A DNA stretch of 64,000 nt from Alphaproteobacteria bacterium PA2 (GTDB taxonomy: Bacteria; Pseudomonadota; Alphaproteobacteria; Caulobacterales; Caulobacteraceae): the NCBI GenBank assembly GCA_002256425.1, contig NKIZ01000001.1, forward strand, positions 186,001 through 250,000. The letters are read 5' to 3'. Both the position numbers and the translations under genes were made by a program. Every line of letters begins with the position of its first letter. The first letter of the stretch is position 1. The notes beneath the pieces are model-generated. The model made no database searches, had not been told where the DNA came from, and was given only the letters and a program-made list of their open reading frames with translations. This document shows, one piece after another, positions 33,685-43,105 of the stretch.

Positions 33685-34511
33685 GGAATCAGCCGGGCGG
33701 GAAGGTCCAGGTCGCAGACGGTGAAGTCAGCGCCCCTTGCCTGGCGCGCCCTTGAAGCCAGCTTGCGGAAAGCTGCCGACCTGGCGTCCATAACCTCGAC
33801 CCGGGGCCGCTCGCCGGGCGCCAGATCAGACGCCACCGTCACCTTCAGCATCTTGTCGGGCGCTGTCGGGGGCTCGCCCACGGCCATGGCCCGCACCACC
33901 TCCAGACCCAAAACCACCTTGCCCCAGACCGTGTAGTCCCGGTCGAGGCGCCGGCTGGACTCCCGCATGAAGAAGATCTCGGAATTGGCGCTGCCCGGAT
34001 CGGCCTGGCGGCCCATGCCGGCGACGCCCGGGCAATAGGCCCCCCAGAGCCGCACCTTGCCTTCTGCGGAACGGGAAGCTTCCGCCAACGAGACCGCCTC
34101 AACGGGAACAGGGCCGACAAATCCCTGCTGGCTGTCGGTGGCTGACCGGACCGGGGAGAACGAACCAGGCGCCAGACGGGCGATGAATTCCGGCGCCAGG
34201 TCCGGATGACTCGAAACCCCGCCATCGCGGTTGTTGGGGTTTCCGGTCTGGTCGACAAAGCCCTCGATCACCCGGTGGAACTGAAGGCCGTCATAGACAT
34301 GCTCCCGGGCCAGCAGCCGGATCCGCTCGACCGCCCTGGGCGCCAGATCTGGCGCCATGGCCACAAGTATGCGGCCCTTTGTCGTGTCGATGACCAGCAG
34401 GTTTTCAGGATCCACCGGCGTCCAGCCAGAAGACCTGGCCGGTGCCGCCCCGGCGGCGGATGCGGCCAGCAGGGCCGCTGTCAGGGCGGCGAAAAGCGGT
34501 ATTCGAGCCAT
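33681..34511 (-). CDS. Exported cyclophilin-type peptidylprolyl isomerase
   Basis: A 276-residue protein with a signal peptide (cleavage near AAGAAPA), so likely periplasmic. The cyclophilin core has VIDTTKGRILVAMAPDLAP, YDGLQFHRVIEGFVDQTG (Phe-His-Arg) and WGKVVLGLEVVRAMAVG. A large insertion of about 45 residues between core strands carries EASRSAEGKVRLWGAYCPG. The core active-site Gln-x-Gly differs (Gln-Thr-Gly). It catalyses prolyl isomerisation in envelope protein folding. Its stop overlaps the nth stop by 4 bp. Confidence 0.88.
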   Translation of the reverse strand: MARIPLFAALTAALLAASAAGAAPARSSGWTPVDPENLLVIDTTKGRILVAMAPDLAPRAVERIRLLAREHVYDGLQFHRVIEGFVDQTGNPNNRDGGVSSHPDLAPEFIARLAPGSFSPVRSATDSQQGFVGPVPVEAVSLAEASRSAEGKVRLWGAYCPGVAGMGRQADPGSANSEIFFMRESSRRLDRDYTVWGKVVLGLEVVRAMAVGEPPTAPDKMLKVTVASDLAPGERPRVEVMDARSAAFRKLASRARQARGADFTVCDLDLPARLIP

Positions 34512-34636
34512 GATCCAGAACGCCTTCTTAAAATTCCCGGACTATAGAGGCTGCAGGCGCCTGCGCCTGCGTTGCCCCAGCCCGGCTTTACCTGTAGTCA
34601 GCCGCCCAAGTCGACCTTGCCGAAAGTTCCTGCCCC

Positions 34637-35626
34637 ATGACGCTGCTTTATGACGTCGCCGCCATCGGCAATGCCATTGTCGATGTGATCGCGCCAGCGG
34701 AAGACGCCTTCCTCACAGCCGAGGGCCTGGACAAGGGCGCCATGATGCTGGTGGACGAGGCCCGCAGCACAGACCTCTATTCCCGCATGGCCGCCGGGGT
34801 TGAGACCTCGGGCGGGTCGGCCGGCAACACCATTGCCGGCGTCGCCAGCTTCGGCGGACGCGCCGCCTATCTGGGCAAGGTCGCCAAGGACCAGCTTGGG
34901 GATGTCTTCGCCCACGACATGCGGGCCATAGGCGCCCATTTCGACACCCCGCCCCTGATCGGCGGCCCGGCCACCGCCCGCAGCCTGATCAATGTGACCC
35001 CGGACGGCGAGCGCACCATGTGCACCTTCCTGGGCGCCTCCACTGAATTCACCGCTGAGGATGTCGACGCAAAGGTCATCGAGGCCGCGAAGATCGTCTA
35101 TCTGGAAGGCTATCTGTTCGACGCCGAGTCCGCCCGCCGGGCCTTCGCCAAGGCCGCAGGCCTGGCCAGGGCCAGCGGCCGGATGATCGCCCTGACCCTG
35201 TCCGATGGCTTCGTGGCCGAGCGTCATCGCGAAGGTCTGCTGGCCTTCCTGGAAACCCAGGTGGATCTGGTCTTCGCCAACCACACCGAAGTCTGCACCC
35301 TGTTCGAGACCGACAACTTCCTGGAAGCCCTCAGCCGCCTGCGGACCAAGGTGAAGCTGGCGGCCGTGACCCGCGGGGCCGATGGCTCGGTCATCCTGCG
35401 CGGAACCGAAACCGTCGAAGTCGGCGCCTATCCCGTGGACAAGGTGATCGACACCACCGGCGCGGGCGATCAGTACGCCGCCGGCTTCATGTTCGGCCTG
35501 GCGGCCGACCGGCCCCTGCAGGTCTGTGGCCAGCTGGGGTCTCTGGCGGCGGCGGAAGTCATCTCGCACTATGGCCCCCGGCCCCAGGTTCGCCTGGCCG
35601 ATCTGGCCGCGCAGAAGGGACTGTGA
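34637..35626 (+). CDS. Adenosine kinase (PfkB family)
   Basis: A 329-residue ribokinase-fold enzyme: AIGNAIVDVIAP at the start, the sugar-binding GGSAGNTIAGVASFGG (about 54-69), and the ATP and anion-hole signature DTTGAGDQYAAGF with catalytic Asp. This pattern is the alphaproteobacterial adenosine kinase type, which phosphorylates adenosine to AMP. It is the first gene of a run into hisB; hisB starts at 35629, 3 bp after its stop. Purine salvage and histidine synthesis meet at AMP/ATP, but that does not prove a functional link. Confidence 0.88.
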   Translation: MTLLYDVAAIGNAIVDVIAPAEDAFLTAEGLDKGAMMLVDEARSTDLYSRMAAGVETSGGSAGNTIAGVASFGGRAAYLGKVAKDQLGDVFAHDMRAIGAHFDTPPLIGGPATARSLINVTPDGERTMCTFLGASTEFTAEDVDAKVIEAAKIVYLEGYLFDAESARRAFAKAAGLARASGRMIALTLSDGFVAERHREGLLAFLETQVDLVFANHTEVCTLFETDNFLEALSRLRTKVKLAAVTRGADGSVILRGTETVEVGAYPVDKVIDTTGAGDQYAAGFMFGLAADRPLQVCGQLGSLAAAEVISHYGPRPQVRLADLAAQKGL

Positions 35627-35628
35627 CC

Positions 35629-36219
35629 ATGGCGCGCACTGCCGAGGTTGTTCGCAATACCAGGGAAACCCAGATCGAGATCAGCCTTGATCTCGACGGA
35701 ACCGGCGTGGCCGACGTCGCCACCGGTATCGGCTTCCTCGATCACATGCTGGACAGCTTTGCCCGTCATGGCGGCTTTGACCTGAAGGTCCGCACCAAGG
35801 GCGACCTGCACATCGACCAGCACCACACGGTGGAAGACACCGGCATTGTCCTGGGTCTGGCCTTCAACAAGGCCCTGGACGGCTTCAAGGGCGTCCGGCG
35901 TTTCGGCCACGCCTATATCCCCATGGACGAAACCCTGACCCGGTGCGCCCTGGACCTGTCCAACCGCCCCTATCTGATCTGGAAGGTGGCGTACAAGACC
36001 CCCAAGGTCGGCGACATGGACACCGAGCTGTTCAAGGAATTCCACCACGCCTTCGCCATGAACTGCGGCGCCTGTGTGCATCTGGAAACCCTCTATGGGG
36101 ACAACAGCCACCACATAGCCGAGAGCGGCTTCAAGGCCCTGGCCCGCGCCCTGCGCGACGCCGTCGAGCTGGACCCCAAGACCCTGGGTCAGGCGCCTTC
36201 CACCAAGGGCGTACTCTGA
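35629..36219 (+). CDS. hisB: Imidazoleglycerol-phosphate dehydratase
   Basis: A 196-residue dehydratase of the monofunctional type. The metal-binding His motifs are clear: GFLDHMLDSFARHGGFD, HIDQHHTVEDTGI, FGHAYIPMDE, EFHHAFAMNCG and YGDNSHHIAES. It converts imidazoleglycerol phosphate to imidazole acetol phosphate in histidine synthesis. ATG 35629 is chosen; GTG 35623, overlapping the upstream stop, is possible. Second gene of the adenosine kinase-hisBHAFE run. Confidence 0.96.
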   Translation: MARTAEVVRNTRETQIEISLDLDGTGVADVATGIGFLDHMLDSFARHGGFDLKVRTKGDLHIDQHHTVEDTGIVLGLAFNKALDGFKGVRRFGHAYIPMDETLTRCALDLSNRPYLIWKVAYKTPKVGDMDTELFKEFHHAFAMNCGACVHLETLYGDNSHHIAESGFKALARALRDAVELDPKTLGQAPSTKGVL

Positions 36220-36225
36220 AGCCCC

Positions 36226-36858
36226 ATGAACAAGGTCGCCCTGATCGACTATGGCTCGGGCAATCTGCGCTCGGCCGAAAAGGCGCTCATCCGCGCCGCT
36301 GACGGCGGGGCGGAGATCGTCGTCACCTGCGCGCCGCAGGAGATCCTGGCCGCCGACCGCATAGTCCTTCCCGGGGTGGGCGCCTTCGCCGCCTGCATCC
36401 GCGCCTTCCAGGCCAGACCAGGTCTCGAGGATGCGCTCAATGAAGCGGTCCGCCACAAGGGCCGGCCCTTTCTGGGCATATGTGTCGGCATGCAGCTCAT
36501 GGCCAGCCGCGGCCTGGAGTTCGGCGAGACTGCGGGCCTGGGCTGGATCGCCGGGGATGTGAAGCGCATCACCCCCAACAGCCCCGAGGCCAAGGTGCCC
36601 CACATGGGCTGGAACAGCCTGATTGATCCGCAGGGGCCGCCTCTGATCGCCCGGATCGGCGACGATCCCATGTATTTCACCCACTCCTTCGCATTCTTTC
36701 CGGACGACCCCGCCCATGTGGCGGCATATGTCGATCACGGCGGACCTTTCCCCGCCGCCGTCGCCCGGGACAATTTCGCGGGCGTGCAGTTTCACCCTGA
36801 AAAGTCACAGAGCGCCGGTCTGGCCCTGCTGGCGCGGTTCCTGGAGTGGCGACCTTGA
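36226..36858 (+). CDS. hisH: Imidazole glycerol phosphate synthase, glutaminase subunit
   Basis: A 210-residue class I glutamine amidotransferase. The triad is Cys86 in LGICVGMQLMA, with His and Glu in GVQFHPEKSQ. It supplies ammonia to HisF for imidazole ring closure. It lies 6 bp after hisB and overlaps hisA. The N-terminal ALIDYGSGNLRSAEKAL is typical. Confidence 0.96.
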   Translation: MNKVALIDYGSGNLRSAEKALIRAADGGAEIVVTCAPQEILAADRIVLPGVGAFAACIRAFQARPGLEDALNEAVRHKGRPFLGICVGMQLMASRGLEFGETAGLGWIAGDVKRITPNSPEAKVPHMGWNSLIDPQGPPLIARIGDDPMYFTHSFAFFPDDPAHVAAYVDHGGPFPAAVARDNFAGVQFHPEKSQSAGLALLARFLEWRP

Positions 36859-37577
36859 TTCTTTATCCGGCCATCGATCTGAAAGACGGCCAGTGCGTGC
36901 GCGTCCTGCATGGCGACCTCAATACGGCGACGGTGTTCAACGCCTCGCCCTCCGACCAGGCCAGGACCTGGGCCGACGCCGGTTTCCACTGGCTGCACGT
37001 GGTGGACCTGAACGGCGCTGTTGAAGGCCGGGCGATCAATGAGAAGGCCGTCGAGGCCATTCTCGAATCCGTCTCGGTGCCGGTCCAGCTGGGCGGCGGC
37101 ATCCGCTCCCTCAAGGACATTGAACGGTGGATCGAGGCCGGGGTCTCCCGGGTGATCCTCGGCACCATCGCCGTGACCCTGCCGCACATTGTCAATGAAG
37201 CCTCCTTCCTCTGGCCCGAGCAGATCGCGGTCAGCGTCGACATCCGCGGCGGCAAGGTGGCCACCCAGGGCTGGACCGAAAGCACCGATCTTGACGCGGT
37301 CACCGTGGCCAAGCGGTTCGAAGACGGCGGGGTTGGCGCCCTGATCATCACCGACATCGACCGGGACGGCACGGTCATGGGCTTCAATGTCGAGGCCTTT
37401 GGCGCAATCGCCGACGCCGTCTCCATTCCGGTCATCGCCGCCGGGGGCCTGGCCACTGTGGACGACATTGTCCGTCTGCAGGCCTATAAGGGCACGCCCA
37501 TCGCCGGGGCCGTTCTTGGTCGCGCCCTCTATAACGGCGCCATCAACCCGGCCGAGGCCCTGAAAGTCGCCCTCTGA
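36846..37577 (+). CDS. hisA: Phosphoribosylformimino-AICAR phosphate isomerase
   Basis: A 243-residue (beta/alpha)8 barrel. [15 protein letters not shown] holds catalytic Asp of the N-terminal half-barrel, and [14 protein letters not shown] the matching Asp of the C-terminal half; phosphate-binding GGGIR and [10 protein letters not shown] are present. It performs the Amadori rearrangement before HisF/HisH. The start is GTG 36846, overlapping hisH by 13 bp; TTG 36855 is an alternative. Confidence 0.95.
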   Translation: MATLILYPAIDLKDGQCVRVLHGDLNTATVFNASPSDQARTWADAGFHWLHVVDLNGAVEGRAINEKAVEAILESVSVPVQLGGGIRSLKDIERWIEAGVSRVILGTIAVTLPHIVNEASFLWPEQIAVSVDIRGGKVATQGWTESTDLDAVTVAKRFEDGGVGALIITDIDRDGTVMGFNVEAFGAIADAVSIPVIAAGGLATVDDIVRLQAYKGTPIAGAVLGRALYNGAINPAEALKVAL

Positions 37578-38365
37578 TGCTCAAGGTTCGCGTCATACCC
37601 TGTCTGGACGTCAAGGATGGCCGGGTGGTCAAGGGCGTGAACTTTGTCTCCCTGCGCGACGCCGGCGATCCGGTGGAACAGGCCAGCGCCTATGACGCAG
37701 CCGGCGCGGATGAGCTGATGTTCCTGGACATCACCGCCAGCCATGAGGGGCGCGGCGCCATTCTCGATGTCATCGCCCGGACCGCTGATGTCTGCTTCAT
37801 GCCCCTGTCGGTGGGCGGCGGAATCCGCAAGGTCGAGGACGCCCGGCGTCTGTTGCTGGCCGGCGCCGACAAGATCAGCGTCAATACGGCGGCGGTGGAG
37901 AACCGGGCCCTTATCAGCGACTGCGCCGACGCCTTCGGATCCCAGGCCGTTGTGGTCGCCATTGACGCCAAGCGCACCCCGGACGGGGACTGGCGGGTTT
38001 TCACCTATGGCGGACGGACCGACACCGGCCTGGACGTGGTGGACTATGCCGTCGACGCCGTGAAGCGCGGCGCGGGCGAGATCCTGCTGACCTCCATGGA
38101 CCGGGACGGCGCCAAGACCGGCTATGACCTCGACCTGCTGAAAGCCGTCACCTCGGCGGTCAATGTGCCGGTGATCGCCTCAGGCGGCGCCGGAAACGCC
38201 CGGCACATGGTGGACGCCGTCCTGACCGGCGGCGCGGATGCTGTTCTCGCTGCATCGATTTTCCACTTTGGCGAAGTTTCCATATCCCAGGTCAAGGCGG
38301 CCATGGCCGCAGCGCGCATACCTGTTCGCCAATTACCTGATCACCTGTCGGAGAAATTCGCATGA
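37577..38365 (+). CDS. hisF: Imidazole glycerol phosphate synthase, cyclase subunit
   Basis: A 262-residue barrel, partner of His[19 protein letters not shown] has catalytic Asp, and the matching C-terminal [15 protein letters not shown] is present, with ASGGAGN for phosphate binding. Its ATG overlaps the hisA stop (TGATG). It makes imidazole glycerol phosphate and AICAR. Confidence 0.96.
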   Translation: MLKVRVIPCLDVKDGRVVKGVNFVSLRDAGDPVEQASAYDAAGADELMFLDITASHEGRGAILDVIARTADVCFMPLSVGGGIRKVEDARRLLLAGADKISVNTAAVENRALISDCADAFGSQAVVVAIDAKRTPDGDWRVFTYGGRTDTGLDVVDYAVDAVKRGAGEILLTSMDRDGAKTGYDLDLLKAVTSAVNVPVIASGGAGNARHMVDAVLTGGADAVLAASIFHFGEVSISQVKAAMAAARIPVRQLPDHLSEKFA

Positions 38366-38688
38366 GCCGGTTTTCAGACGCCCTGGATCGCCTGTCAGCG
38401 ACCATCGAGGCCCGCAAGGGCGCCGATCCCGCCAGCTCCTATACCGCCCAGCTCCTATCCCAGGGGGTGGAGCGCACCGCCAAGAAGTTCGGCGAGGAAG
38501 CGGTCGAGGTCGTGATTTCCGCGGTTCAGCGGGACAAGGACGGCCTGGCCGCCGAGAGCGCGGATCTGGTCTATCACTTCCTGGTCCTGCTGGCGGCCTC
38601 CGGGGTCACCCTGGACGACATCGCCTCCTGGCTGGAGAGCCGCGAAGGCCGGTCAGGCCTGGAAGAAAAGGCCTGGCGCAAGCAATAG
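38362..38688 (+). CDS. hisE: Phosphoribosyl-ATP diphosphatase
   Basis: A 108-residue MazG-like all-alpha protein. The metal-binding acidic residues are in [14 protein letters not shown] and [14 protein letters not shown]. It hydrolyses phosphoribosyl-ATP in step two of histidine synthesis and is separate from hisI here. Its ATG overlaps the hisF stop (ATGA). It is the last gene of the run; hisI, hisG and hisD are not in the window. Confidence 0.94.
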   Translation: MSRFSDALDRLSATIEARKGADPASSYTAQLLSQGVERTAKKFGEEAVEVVISAVQRDKDGLAAESADLVYHFLVLLAASGVTLDDIASWLESREGRSGLEEKAWRKQ

Positions 38689-38690
38689 AT

Positions 38691-39302
38691 TCACCCGGCT
38701 CTGGCCTGGAAGGGCCACCAGCTGCGGATCCAGGTCACGAACCGGTCCCACAGGCTTGGCGGCGCCGCTGGTTTGGCGGGCACGAACCAGGACGGCGCGG
38801 CCGGCGGGGCGCAGTTCATCCGCATGCCGGTCCCCTTCAGGAAACCCCGGCGGATCTCTCCGGCGCGAATGGCGGCCTTGACCTTCCTGTCATGGGCCGC
38901 AGCGCCGCTGAGTTTACGCACCCAGCCGCGAAACGGCAGGACCGAGCGGGTCTTGTCGCGCACTTCGGCCAGACCAGCCCCCTTCACTTCATCGGCGATC
39001 TTCGCGGCCCGACTTCTGGTGTCCGGAGGCGGCGCCTCATCCAGATCGGGGCCGAGGGCCGCGTCCAGACGGCCGATTTCAGCCGCAATGGGTTCACATC
39101 GATCAAGCCCCGTCAGGGCATAGGGATCGGACCTGGCCCGGGACAGGACCTCCGGAATCGGCGTTTCCTTCAGGTTGAGGTCTTCCAGGGGCGCCAGGAC
39201 CGCATCCCTTACGGTTTCCCGTGGGTGCACGCTGCCCTGGTCGGCGGCGGCGGCCGGACTGGCGAGACCCAGGGCGAGCAGGAGGGGCAGGACGTGGCGC
39301 AT
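38691..39302 (-). CDS. Hypothetical exported protein with Trp-rich C terminus
   Basis: A 203-residue protein I do not recognise. It starts with a clear signal peptide (MRHVLPLLLALGLASPAAAA). The mature part is helical and charged with few cysteines, and it ends in a tryptophan-rich, basic tail (LWDRFVTWIRSWWPF) that could touch a membrane. It converges with hisE at 2-bp spacing. ATG 39302 is selected because the leader begins there; the frame upstream is low-quality. Confidence 0.6.
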   Translation of the reverse strand: MRHVLPLLLALGLASPAAAADQGSVHPRETVRDAVLAPLEDLNLKETPIPEVLSRARSDPYALTGLDRCEPIAAEIGRLDAALGPDLDEAPPPDTRSRAAKIADEVKGAGLAEVRDKTRSVLPFRGWVRKLSGAAAHDRKVKAAIRAGEIRRGFLKGTGMRMNCAPPAAPSWFVPAKPAAPPSLWDRFVTWIRSWWPFQARAG

Positions 39303-39416
39303 GGCCTGCGAGCCTAGACCCAATCGCGCTTGTTTTGCAGGCGCCTTGCTGGCGGCGGCTCCCTCCGCTGAGATTTGGGGCTGGTCAGATGCACCGCTTG
39401 CGGCAATCCTGCACCC

Positions 39417-40667
39417 ATGGCGCTCAACTCCCTCACCACCCGCATTCTCGCCGGCCTGATTCTGGGCCTGGTCCTTGGCGCCCTGTCGCCGCACCTGGCG
39501 CCGCCCCTGGCTGCGCAGCTGGTCTCCACCAGTGAGGCCCTTGGCGGCATATGGCTCGACGCCTTGCGCATGACCATCATTCCCCTGGTCTTTTCCCTGC
39601 TGGTGGTGGGCGTCGCCCAGGCCGCTGGCGCCATGAAGAGCGGCGGCCTGCCCGGCCAGAGCCTGCTGGCCTTCGCTGTCATGTTGCTGGCTTCGACCAC
39701 CATCGCGGCCTTCGCCACCCCTGCCCTGCTGGAAATCTGGCCCGCGGCCGGGCCTGCGGCCGAGGCCCTGCGCGCCTCAGCCCAGGGTCTGGGATCCCAG
39801 GTCCCGGCTTCGCCGCCCATCACGGAAATGCTGAAGTCCTTCATTCCCGCCAACCCGGTCAAGGCGGCGGCAGAAGGCGCCATGGCCTCCATTGTCTTCT
39901 TCGGTCTGGTGTTTGGTCTGGCCGCGACCCGTCTGGAAGCCGGTCGTCGCGACACCCTGTTTGGTCTGTTCGACGCCATCCAGGCCACCATGATGGTGAT
40001 CGTCGACTGGGTGCTGAAGATCGCCCCCGTGGGGGTCTTCCTCCTGGCCTTTGTGGTCGGCGCCCGGACCGGCTTCGGCGCTGTGGGCATACTCAGCCAG
40101 TATGTGGTCATTGTCTCGATCATGTGCCTGCTGGCCGGGGTGCTTGGCCTGCTCATGGCGATCTTTGGCGGCCGGGTTCCCGTGGGCAAGCTGTTCACGG
40201 CCCTGATTCCGGTGGAGGCCATGGCCATCTCGACCCAGTCCTCCCTCGCCTCCCTGCCGGTCATGCTGGAAGCCACCGAAAAGCTGGGCGTCCCCCAGGG
40301 CGTGCGGGGTCTGGTCCTGCCCATGGCCGTGGCCCTGTTCCGCATCACCAGTCCGGCCGGCAATCTGGCTGTGGCCATCTATGTGGCGCACATTTACGGG
40401 GTGCATCTGGGCCCGGCCCAGCTGGCGGTGGGCGTCGTGGTCGCCTGCATCGTCAGCCTGGCGGCCGTTGGCGTCGCCAGTTCCGTGACCTTCTTCACAA
40501 CCCTGGTGCCGATCTGCGGGGCCATGGGTGTTCCCATGGAACTCCTGCCCCTGCTTCTGGCCGTGGAAACCTTCCCTGACTTTTCCCGGACCATAGGCAA
40601 TGTCACGGGCGATGTGGGCATCACCGCCTGGGCGGCGCGCTGGGGCAAGGGCAAGGCGGAGTCCTAG
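39417..40667 (+). CDS. Dicarboxylate/amino acid:cation symporter (SDF family)
   Basis: A 416-residue transporter with about 8 membrane helices plus two re-entrant loops: ISTQSSLASLPVML is the serine-rich HP1 loop (SSxxSLP), and VALFRITSPAGN occupies the place of the usual NMDGT substrate-binding segment. That deviation suggests a substrate other than classical glutamate/aspartate. No strong ribosome-binding site precedes ATG 39417. It converges with smr, stops overlapping by 4 bp. Confidence 0.88.
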   Translation: MALNSLTTRILAGLILGLVLGALSPHLAPPLAAQLVSTSEALGGIWLDALRMTIIPLVFSLLVVGVAQAAGAMKSGGLPGQSLLAFAVMLLASTTIAAFATPALLEIWPAAGPAAEALRASAQGLGSQVPASPPITEMLKSFIPANPVKAAAEGAMASIVFFGLVFGLAATRLEAGRRDTLFGLFDAIQATMMVIVDWVLKIAPVGVFLLAFVVGARTGFGAVGILSQYVVIVSIMCLLAGVLGLLMAIFGGRVPVGKLFTALIPVEAMAISTQSSLASLPVMLEATEKLGVPQGVRGLVLPMAVALFRITSPAGNLAVAIYVAHIYGVHLGPAQLAVGVVVACIVSLAAVGVASSVTFFTTLVPICGAMGVPMELLPLLLAVETFPDFSRTIGNVTGDVGITAWAARWGKGKAES

Positions 40668-41206
40668 GTCCGCGGGTGACGTTTGAGGGCCACATAGAGG
40701 GCTCCTTCCCCTCCGTGTCGCCGCTGCGCCTCTGAAATTCCGGCCACCACATCGCGAAGTCTGGCGTCGGCCAGCCATTCCGGGGTCATGCGCCGCAGGA
40801 TTCCATCGCCGCGCACCCCCTTGCCGGTAATCACCAGAACCGCCCGCATGCCCTCATTCCAGCTGCGGAAGATGAAGGCCTCCAGCACGATCCGCGCCCG
40901 GGCCTGATCCATGCCGTGCAGGTCGATATGGGCGCCGATCGGGTCGCGTTCCTTTGCAATGCGATGACGACGCCCGGGCTCAATGGTTTTGGATGGCGGC
41001 GGCGGCGCCATGCGGGGCCCTGTGGGAACCGGCCCGGGGATCAGTCCGCCTATTCCCGGCTTCTGCGGCGAGAGGGCGTCGCCCAGGGGCTGGGGATCGC
41101 CCGAGGCCTGCGGCCTTTCCGGGTGGCTGCGTCCCGGCAGAGGGTGGACCGTCGAGGCCACCATGGACCAGAGCCTCTGTTCCTCCGGGCGGACCGGTCG
41201 TTTCAC
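40664..41206 (-). CDS. Smr domain protein
   Basis: A 180-residue protein with a C-terminal Smr domain (about 90-175): IDLHGMDQARARIVLE with the DLHG motif and VLVITGKGVRGDGILRR with the TGKG motif, followed by the characteristic HGGEGALYVALKR. Free Smr proteins are nucleases or nucleic-acid-binding proteins; E. coli relatives cleave mRNA at stalled ribosomes. The first 85 residues are Pro-rich and probably disordered. Its ATG overlaps the mltA stop. Confidence 0.9.
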   Translation of the reverse strand: MKRPVRPEEQRLWSMVASTVHPLPGRSHPERPQASGDPQPLGDALSPQKPGIGGLIPGPVPTGPRMAPPPPSKTIEPGRRHRIAKERDPIGAHIDLHGMDQARARIVLEAFIFRSWNEGMRAVLVITGKGVRGDGILRRMTPEWLADARLRDVVAGISEAQRRHGGEGALYVALKRHPRT

Positions 41207-42333
41207 GGCCTGGGAACCAGGTGATGCATGCGCAGGACATGCCGGACCCGGCCGGCCTCCAGACCTGCGGCGGCGCCCTGACCCAGATAGAGGTCGGCGC
41301 GGATCTCGCCCTTGATGGCGCCCCCGGTGTCCAGGGCGCTCACCAGCCGGCGATAGGCCGGGAAGGCGCCAGACAGGTTGGGGGCGTCGGCGTCGATCCA
41401 GATGAGTTCGCCATAACTGTGATGCCGTGGGTCCACGGCGATCGCCCGACCGGTCGGCAGGGGCAGGCCCGCCGCCCCCAGGGGCGCGACGCCGTCATCC
41501 GGGGCGGTGCGGAAGAAGGCGTAGCGGGGATTGAGCTGCATGACCGTCTGGGCTTCGGGACCCCTGTGGGCGGCCAGCCAGCTGCGGATCGCCTCGCCCG
41601 AGGTTCCGTTTTCCGGCAGCAGGCCCTGGCGACGCATGGGCGTGGCGATCCCGACAAAGGGCAGACCATTATTGCCTGCATAGAGCACCTTCTCCCGGCG
41701 ACCATCCTCATAGGTCAGGACTCCGGATCCCTGGATCTGCAGGAAGAACAGGTCTTCCGGTCGCATCCAGGCCAGGGCGTCGGCGGTGGGCTGGGCCTCG
41801 ATGGCGGCGCGATCGGGATAGGGGGTGAGGACGCCCCGGGGCCCGGACTTCAGGATCTGGCCGTCCTTGACCACCATATCGGCAGGCCTTGGCCGGACCG
41901 GGGCGTTGAAGTCTTCGTCGGGCGCTGTCCGGGCTTCGTATTCCGGGGCGAAATAGGCGGTGAGAATCCCCTCACCTGTCAGGCGCTCGGGGCGGAAATT
42001 GTCTTCGAAAAACGCCCGGGCGTGGGCCTGGTCAGGGTCGACCATGGTCTGGGCGCGGCGGCAGACCACGCCCATGTCCCGGTCCCGGGCGGCATGACAG
42101 GTCTGGCGAAAGGCCCGGAAGGCTGCGGCGTGATCTTCCTTTTCCCAACCGGGCAGGTCTGAAAACCGCTCCCGCACGGCGGCGGGTCTGGGCGGCGGCG
42201 GGGCTGGAGCCGGCTCTGAAACCGGAGGCCTCGCCACAGGAGTCGGTCGCGGGGTGGGCGCGGGCTTTGGCGCGCTGGCGCAGGCGCTGAGGATCAGCAG
42301 GGCCGCAACGGCCACCAGCCTGCCCGCCCGCAA
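41203..42333 (-). CDS. mltA: Membrane-bound lytic murein transglycosylase A
   Basis: A 376-residue lipoprotein: the lipobox is LSAC at the end of AVAALLILSAC. The MltA barrel has LTGEGILTAYFAPEYEA, FFLQIQGSGVL, YAGNNGLPFVGIA and a 3D domain with catalytic Asp in LVSALDTGGAIKGEIRADLYLG. It cleaves peptidoglycan glycan strands to 1,6-anhydromuropeptides. TTG 42333, four bases after the upstream gene's stop, gives a proper lipoprotein leader; longer starts would bury it. Middle gene of timA-mltA-smr. Confidence 0.92.
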   Translation of the reverse strand: MRAGRLVAVAALLILSACASAPKPAPTPRPTPVARPPVSEPAPAPPPPRPAAVRERFSDLPGWEKEDHAAAFRAFRQTCHAARDRDMGVVCRRAQTMVDPDQAHARAFFEDNFRPERLTGEGILTAYFAPEYEARTAPDEDFNAPVRPRPADMVVKDGQILKSGPRGVLTPYPDRAAIEAQPTADALAWMRPEDLFFLQIQGSGVLTYEDGRREKVLYAGNNGLPFVGIATPMRRQGLLPENGTSGEAIRSWLAAHRGPEAQTVMQLNPRYAFFRTAPDDGVAPLGAAGLPLPTGRAIAVDPRHHSYGELIWIDADAPNLSGAFPAYRRLVSALDTGGAIKGEIRADLYLGQGAAAGLEAGRVRHVLRMHHLVPRP

Positions 42334-42337
42334 GACC

Positions 42338-42949
42338 CTAGGCTTCCGCAGCGCCGACCTGGACCAGAATCCAGTTGGGATTTCGGCTGTCCAGCGACCG
42401 TTCAAATGTCCAGAGTTCGGCCGTACGACGATCCTCGACCCCTTCGCCTTCCGGTCCCTTGGTGCGGCTGCGCAACTCACCGAGGAAACGGACAGTCAGG
42501 CGGGCCTTGTCGCCCTCGACCAGAGCCTTTTCGAGATCAGCCCGGGGAATCTGGAGAAATTCGACAGCTTCCGTCCGGCCTTCGGTTTCACGCCGGGTGA
42601 TTTCACCTTCAAAGGCGGCCATGACCGGCGGCGACAGGAGATCCTTCAGGGTTTCCCGGTCGCCCGCCGCGAAGGCTTCCACGATTTTCTGATAGGCCGT
42701 CCGGGCGCCATTGAGGAAGCTGAGCAGCTCAAAACTGCTGTCCCGGGCCTTGAGGGCGGCCAGACCACCGCCGGCGACCTCATCGGAGACTGGCGTCTCG
42801 AGGACCGGCGCCGGATCTCCGGCGGTCGGACTCACGGCGGCGGGTGACGCATTGTCTTCGGGCTGCCGGCCGACCCTGCGGCCCAGCACGGAATAGAGCT
42901 GGAACAGGACCACGGCGGCCAGGGCGGCAAAGAGGATCATCTGGAGCAC
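42338..42949 (-). CDS. Tim44/TimA domain protein
   Basis: A 203-residue protein with one N-terminal membrane helix (MLQMILFAALAAVVLFQLYS), a Pro/Ala-rich linker, and a C-terminal Tim44-like domain (GARTAYQKIVEAFAAGDRETLKDLLSPPVMAAFEGEI). Bacterial TimA is thought to resemble the mitochondrial import motor subunit; its bacterial role is unclear. The neighbours mltA and smr and the divergent secB form an arrangement often seen in alphaproteobacteria. Confidence 0.88.
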   Translation of the reverse strand: MLQMILFAALAAVVLFQLYSVLGRRVGRQPEDNASPAAVSPTAGDPAPVLETPVSDEVAGGGLAALKARDSSFELLSFLNGARTAYQKIVEAFAAGDRETLKDLLSPPVMAAFEGEITRRETEGRTEAVEFLQIPRADLEKALVEGDKARLTVRFLGELRSRTKGPEGEGVEDRRTAELWTFERSLDSRNPNWILVQVGAAEA

Positions 42950-43105
42950 TTAGGGTTCGTGCCTCACCTGGGTTACGGAAGTCTTCATATAGGGTGTTCT
43001 TCCCGCCGCGTCAGGGCTGTCATTGCATCAGCCCCAACCTCATGTTAGCAGCCCCGGCCTTGAAAGGGATGTAAACGGACATCCCGATCCCGACGGGAAC
43101 ATGCC

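Noticed and set aside
38238..39317. A 359-codon plus-strand frame over hisE and the exported hypothetical gene
   Set aside because: hisE is certain in another frame, and the product is Arg/Gly-rich with no domain.
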